Assembly: GCA_003054695.1 (NCBI GenBank) | Contig: QAZA01000050.1 | Coordinates: 248,001 to 312,000 of the forward strand | Source of the DNA: Verrucomicrobia bacterium LW23 | GTDB taxonomy: Bacteria > Verrucomicrobiota > Verrucomicrobiia > Methylacidiphilales > UBA1321 | DNA: 64,000 nucleotides | Direction of reading: 5' to 3' | In this document: positions 60,092 through 64,000 of the stretch, one piece after another | Numbering within the stretch: position 1 is the first letter of the stretch | How the letters are laid out: each line of letters opens with the position of its first letter | Notes under the pieces: model-generated | The model's input: only the letters and a program-made list of their open reading frames with translations | The model's database searches: none | Told to the model about the DNA's origin: nothing | Translations under genes and position numbers: made by a program

Positions 60092-61180
60092 ATGCATATT
60101 GCAGCAGCCCACATGTCCAGCCCACTTCGTTTGGGATACGTAGCCCTCGTCGATTGCGCCCCCCTGCTTGTCGCCCGCGAGCTGGGACTTTTTGCCAAGC
60201 GGGGCGTGGATGTGGAGCTGAGCATGCAGCCCGGCTGGGCCACGATTCGCGAGAAACTGATCTACCGCGAGCTGGAAGGCGCCCACGCCCTGGCCACCAT
60301 GGCCATTACCATGCGACTGGGCGTCGGCTGTCCGGCCACAGAGGTGGAGACGAGCCTGGTGCTGAATCTGCAGGGTAACGCTATCACTTTATCCCGAAGG
60401 CTTTGGGCCAAGGGCGTGCGCGACGGGCACTCCCTGCGCCGGCTGATTCGCAGCGAAGGAACGGGGCGGCGGATGAACCTGGGCGTGGTATCCTCCGTGT
60501 CCTCGCACCATATACTTATGCGGCGCTGGCTGCGCAGCTGCGGGATAGATCCCGACGAAGATGTGCGCCTGCTTATTGTGCCTCCCTCCCTGACGCACGA
60601 GCTGATGAGCAGCGGCTACCTGGAGGGCTACTGCGTGGGCGAGCCCTGGAACTCCGTGGCCATACTGGCCGGCGACGGCTGGTGCGCCGCAACCAGCGAA
60701 AACCTGGCACCCCTGCACCCGGAAAAAGCTCTGCTCGTCCGCAGCGAGTTTGCCGCCAGCCGCGCGGAGGAATACAACGCGATGCTCGACGCCCTGCGCG
60801 AAGCCTGCCAGTGGTGCGACTCCCCCAAAAACCGCCCCGCCCTGGTGGACATGCTCTTTGAAAGCCGCGTGCTGAACGTGCCGCGCGAGGCGCTGGAATG
60901 CGCGCTGATCGGCCCCTTTCAGATGGGCCACGGCGAATCCGTCTCCGCCGACACCTTCATCCTTTTCTCCCGCTTTGAGGCGAACCGCCCCGACGCGCAA
61001 AAAGCGCGCTGGCTTACGGAGGGCCTCGCCGAAGCGCGCATTCTCCCCTCCGACTTCGCGCGGAAGCGAGATCAGGTCCTCGCGGGCTTCCACGACGAAC
61101 CCGGCGAAGCCGTCCCACCCGTGCCGACGGAGCGCAAGGTCAAAAAATCCGTAGCGCCGAAAAAGGAATCCGGGCATTAG
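60092..61180 (+). CDS. NrtA/CmpA-like substrate-binding protein, possibly NasS-type sensor
   Basis: 362 residues from ATG 60092. The frame is open to 60014, and an ATG at 60113 is also possible. LRLGYVALVDCAPLLVARELGLFAKRGVDVEL and the PGWATIREKLIYRELEGAHALATMAITMRLGVG segment match nitrate/bicarbonate-binding NrtA/CmpA. There is no clear signal peptide from this start, and no transporter permease or ATPase is adjacent. That favours the soluble nitrate sensor NasS over a transporter component. The C-terminus is basic. Confidence 0.75.
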   Translation: MHIAAAHMSSPLRLGYVALVDCAPLLVARELGLFAKRGVDVELSMQPGWATIREKLIYRELEGAHALATMAITMRLGVGCPATEVETSLVLNLQGNAITLSRRLWAKGVRDGHSLRRLIRSEGTGRRMNLGVVSSVSSHHILMRRWLRSCGIDPDEDVRLLIVPPSLTHELMSSGYLEGYCVGEPWNSVAILAGDGWCAATSENLAPLHPEKALLVRSEFAASRAEEYNAMLDALREACQWCDSPKNRPALVDMLFESRVLNVPREALECALIGPFQMGHGESVSADTFILFSRFEANRPDAQKARWLTEGLAEARILPSDFARKRDQVLAGFHDEPGEAVPPVPTERKVKKSVAPKKESGH

Positions 61181-61241
61181 GGCCTTGCCGAGGCATAGCA
61201 CTCCGAGGAGAACGGAGCCGTTCCATAGCATAGCCCGGGGC

Positions 61242-61937
61242 TCAGTCCGGCTTGCAGGACTTCACCAACTCCCGCGCGGCGGCGACGGGGTCCGGGGCCT
61301 GGGTGATGGGGCGGCCGATGACGACGTGGTCGACGCCGAGGGCGAAGGCTTCGGTGGCGCTTAGTGTGCGCTTTTGATCATGCATATCGCGCGTGGCGGT
61401 GGCGCGGATGCCGGGCGTGACCAGGGTGAGCGGTTCGGTAAACTGGCCGCGGATCAGCTCGATTTCCTGCGGGGAACAGACAACGGCGCTCAGTCCGCTG
61501 GCCATCGCAAGGCGCGTCAGATGAAGGACTTGGCCCTGAACAGTGTGGTCGAAGCCGATCTCCTGCAGGTCGTCGCTCTCCAGGCTGGTGAGTACGGTAA
61601 CGCCAAGCAGCGTGGTGCGCGTGTTTTGCACAACGTCCAGCGCGGCAATCATCATATCAGCACCACCCATAGTGTGGATCGTCGCAAAGCGGACGTCCAG
61701 CTTGACGGCGGCGGCTACGGCATTGGCGACCGTGGCGGGGATATCATGGAACTTGAGATCAAGAAATACGTCAACCCCTTCATCTCGAATAGCTTGCACA
61801 ATGGCCGGGCCTTGCCGCGTAAAGAGCTGGCTCCCGACTTTAAAGCAGCCGATGTAATCTTTCAGGCGTCGCACCAGATCCAACGCGTACTCCGCGTCGT
61901 TCATATCCAGCGCTACAATAATCTTGTCCGTTGCCAT
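61242..61937 (-). CDS. pyrF: Orotidine 5'-phosphate decarboxylase
   Basis: 231 residues from ATG 61937 (MATDKIIVALDMNDAE). It makes UMP from OMP. The catalytic block is DLKFHDIPATVANAV with Lys and Asp, preceded by CFKVGSQLFTRQG. LVTPGIRATATRDMHDQKR and the phosphate-binding VIGRPIT close the barrel. An ATG at 61964 would add nine residues. It stands alone without other pyr genes. Confidence 0.93.
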   Translation of the reverse strand: MATDKIIVALDMNDAEYALDLVRRLKDYIGCFKVGSQLFTRQGPAIVQAIRDEGVDVFLDLKFHDIPATVANAVAAAVKLDVRFATIHTMGGADMMIAALDVVQNTRTTLLGVTVLTSLESDDLQEIGFDHTVQGQVLHLTRLAMASGLSAVVCSPQEIELIRGQFTEPLTLVTPGIRATATRDMHDQKRTLSATEAFALGVDHVVIGRPITQAPDPVAAARELVKSCKPD

Positions 61938-62244
61938 GATAAATCCCGTAAAAAGCAGGGCCACAACGACTTAGCGACAAACACCAACTCAAGGCGCCCT
62001 TATGCCATCTCGCAACAATGTACACGAGCCACGTAGCGAGTCATGCTGAAAACGCTGGGCTGAAGCGAAAAATCGCGATTCCGGAACTGGACAGGCAGGT
62101 TATGCGCCACGATTTCCGCCACAAAATAAAGGCGTCCCTGGTGATTGAATCACCGGGGACGCCTTTCTCTTACCCCTGCCAGCGGAGCCGCCCAAAACTC
62201 AGGACTCGGGCGGGCGCGGCAGAAGTTTGATGGACGGTAAGACT
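61938..62244. other. Intergenic region between pyrF and the right-end gene
   Basis: About 300 bases, no gene supported. It contains the terminator hairpin at 62128-62166 and, near pyrF, the pyrF leader. Nothing else is recognisable. Confidence 0.4.
62128..62166 (-). terminator. Rho-independent terminator of the right-end gene
   Basis: AAAGGCGTCCCTGGTGATT (62128-62146) pairs with 62148-62166 over a 16-19-bp stem with a single mismatch. On the minus strand the stem is followed by a T-rich run, 79 bases beyond the stop of the right-end gene. The sequence after it on the plus strand (TCTCTT) is also T-rich, so it may work bidirectionally. Confidence 0.8.
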
Positions 62245-64000
62245 TTACACAAGCGCGCCGACTTCTTCGTCGCGGGTAGCTTCAGCCTCAACGCTGTCGG
62301 ACTCCGAGGGAGATACGGAAGCAATCACCACGGCGGTCTCGGGCGCTTCGACGGCGGGAACGGCAGCGTGCTGCTCCACGGGCGCGGCCTGCTCGGCAAC
62401 AACTTCAGCAGCAACGGGTTCCGAAGCAGCGGGTGCTTCTTCGGCCTGGGCCTCCTGGACAGCAGCGGCAGCAACGGGCGCCGCCTGAGCGACGACAGCG
62501 GCCTTCTTCTGCTGGCCGTTGTTCTGCTGCTGGTTCTGGCCGCCGGAGTTGGGCTGCGGCGTAAAGAGGGTGCCGTTGGAGAGCTCCACGACGTAGCCTT
62601 CGTACATTAGCCAGCGCAGGTTGCGCAGGGCGTCCATCTGCTCGGCGGTGAGCTGGGGGCGGGCTTCGGCGGCGGGCGCCTGGGCTACGGCTGGAGCGGC
62701 TTCGGTGGTTGCCGCAGCGTCGGCAGCGGGCGCTTCCGCAGGGGCGGAGGCTTCCACCGCTTCGGCAGGGGCTTCGCTCGCAACCTGTTCCGTTGCAGCG
62801 GCTTCGGTAGCGGCTGGGGCCGGCGCTTCCGCGGGTGCGGCGGGGTGGACCACGGTCGCCTCATGGGCGGCGGCCTTCAGGGATTCGTCGGTGACGCCGG
62901 CGAAGTCGTGCAGGAAGGTCTGGCGGGTTGCCTTGGGGGTTACCAGCAGCCAGTCCACAATCTTGCGTACGCCAACGGCCATCGGCGTGTTGACGAGGTC
63001 GATGCGGCGGGGGCGGGCGACGCCGACGTAGGTAACGTTGTCCTTGTTGCTGAGCTTGAAGACGTGCAGGCCGTGGCGGTTAAACTCCATGCGCATCAGG
63101 TTCACCATCGAGATGGGGAAGCGCTTCTGGTCGTCAATCGTCCAGCGCACGGCGTTGCCGATTTCCTGGCTCAGGTTCTTGACGTGCTCCGGCTTGCTGA
63201 GGGTGACGGAGGAGCCGCGGTAAATCACCTCGCCCATGTGATGGGTGCGGAAGTGGGCTTCGACTTCGCCCTTGCCCTTCAGGCGGTCGTCCTCGGGGCG
63301 CTTGACGCTGACGTACTCCACGCGGGAGGACTGCTCGTCCAGCCAGGCCTTCACAAGGGCTTCATCGCGAACGGTTTTGATGCGCTGGCGGTAGGCCTCG
63401 AACGGGGTGTGGGAGAAGCGGGCAGCGTGGATGGCGCGCAGCTTGTTCTGGTAGTCGTGGTGGTTGGGCGGGCCGAGGTTGGTGCCGCTCATGCCGCACA
63501 CGGCGACGAAGGTGAAATTGCCCTTAGGTGCTTCCGTCGCAACGGTTTCCGCCGTATAGTAGGCGTCCAGATGCTTCTCGAGGATGTGGCGCACGGCCTG
63601 GGACTCGGTCAGCCAGGGCGTGTGGTCCAGGCGACAAATATAGAAGGGATTTGGCGCCTTCTCTTTAACTTCCTCCTTTGCCTCGGCGGCGGGGGCTGCC
63701 TCGTGCTTCTCGTGCTTCTCGTGCTTTGCGGCTTCCTCGCCGTGGCGGGGCTTGCGGTTGCCATGCTGCTGGTTGTTGCGGCCGGCGCCCTTCTGGGAGA
63801 TGCGGATCTGGTAGCGCTCCGGGCTTTGCAGGATAACGCCGGCGACATCAAAGATGGGATACGCGCGGGCGGACGACTTGATCTGCTGCGCGAGGGCCGC
63901 CACGCTTACGGACGTGGGGATGATGGAAACTTCCAGCTCGTCGAGAATAGCCGGGGGCTGAGGACGCTCGAAGCGGCGCTGATGGCCGTGGCCACCGTGC
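62245..64000 (-). CDS. Conserved protein of unknown function, cut by window end
   Basis: At least 585 codons. The frame is open through position 63999, so the GTG at 63903 is not the start. The visible N-terminal part reads HGGHGHQRRFERPQPP, then AILDELEVSIIPT, AQQIKSSARAYPIFDVAGVIL and SPERYQIRIS. A Lys/His/Glu-rich region follows, then a conserved region YICRLDHTPWLTESQAVRHILEKHLDAYY and several more conserved blocks (FVAVCGMSG, RMEFNRHGLHVFKLSNKDN). The C-terminal 200 residues are Ala/Glu/Pro-rich and probably disordered. I recall similar proteins in Verrucomicrobiota but know no function. Confidence 0.7.
   Translation of the reverse strand, partial: HGGHGHQRRFERPQPPAILDELEVSIIPTSVSVAALAQQIKSSARAYPIFDVAGVILQSPERYQIRISQKGAGRNNQQHGNRKPRHGEEAAKHEKHEKHEAAPAAEAKEEVKEKAPNPFYICRLDHTPWLTESQAVRHILEKHLDAYYTAETVATEAPKGNFTFVAVCGMSGTNLGPPNHHDYQNKLRAIHAARFSHTPFEAYRQRIKTVRDEALVKAWLDEQSSRVEYVSVKRPEDDRLKGKGEVEAHFRTHHMGEVIYRGSSVTLSKPEHVKNLSQEIGNAVRWTIDDQKRFPISMVNLMRMEFNRHGLHVFKLSNKDNVTYVGVARPRRIDLVNTPMAVGVRKIVDWLLVTPKATRQTFLHDFAGVTDESLKAAAHEATVVHPAAPAEAPAPAATEAAATEQVASEAPAEAVEASAPAEAPAADAAATTEAAPAVAQAPAAEARPQLTAEQMDALRNLRWLMYEGYVVELSNGTLFTPQPNSGGQNQQQNNGQQKKAAVVAQAAPVAAAAVQEAQAEEAPAASEPVAAEVVAEQAAPVEQHAAVPAVEAPETAVVIASVSPSESDSVEAEATRDEEVGALV

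Overview
The window is GC-rich bacterial chromosome, most likely from a Verrucomicrobiota member (possibly Opitutia-like). This rests on general resemblance, not on a marker tree: a pseudopilin-like C-terminus at the left edge, a stand-alone McsA-like zinc/UVR protein of the form I associate with this phylum, an unfamiliar 'PAILDELE…RAYPIFDVAG' protein at the right edge, and many polysaccharide-active enzymes. I see no rRNA, tRNA, CRISPR array, phage module or intact insertion sequence. About 57 real genes lie among many antisense shadow ORFs.

Layout. 1-8.3 kb: pseudopilin fragment, beta-helix pectinase-like protein, alr, lspA, a 162-bp MITE-like palindrome on the lspA stop codon, a MOSC protein, sucA and a GNAT acetyltransferase. 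8.3-10.7 kb: a GH5 cellulase flanked on both sides by hairpin repeats. 10.7-17.4 kb: coiled-coil protein, Ppx/GppA phosphatase, FHA protein, mobA, cimA and a ribokinase. 17.4-21.5 kb: SGNH hydrolase, sbcD and rbfA. 21.9-25.7 kb: ECF sigma factor, coupled membrane protein, Spy-like protein, YiiX-like hydrolase and lysA. 25.8-33.3 kb: mutarotase-like protein, GH2 beta-mannosidase, McsA-like protein, a double AHSA1 protein with an ArsR regulator, moeA and an HNH nuclease. 33.4-41.7 kb: long U32/RlhA-like protein, a broken CBM9-like remnant, secreted cyclophilin, sulfatase, DUF2892 protein and pncB. 41.8-52.8 kb: SanA/YdcF-like protein, CE7 acetyl esterase, small membrane protein, GYF-domain protein, PBP1C-like protein with a dead transpeptidase domain, sialate O-acetylesterase and a TMEM43 homologue. 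53-64 kb: rpsU, sugar isomerase-like barrel, UPF0104 flippase, DUF2917 protein, CheW/CheY/DUF4388 response regulator set, PduO-type cobalamin adenosyltransferase, LysR regulator divergent from an NrtA/NasS-like protein, pyrF, and the phylum-associated protein cut by the window end.

Functional themes are plant or algal polysaccharide use (pectinase-like, GH5, GH2, CE7, sialate esterase, SGNH, sulfatase), envelope building (alr, lspA, lysA, PBP1C-like), molybdenum cofactor (mobA, moeA, MOSC) and an ECF envelope-stress-like operon.

The most unusual signal is a short palindrome, CAGGGACA-N5-TGTCCCTG. It recurs at least a dozen times in intergenic DNA and in frame inside four different protein genes. 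Other notable items are the MITE-like palindrome, a second family of hairpin repeats around the cellulase, and a penicillin-binding protein with all three transpeptidase motifs lost.
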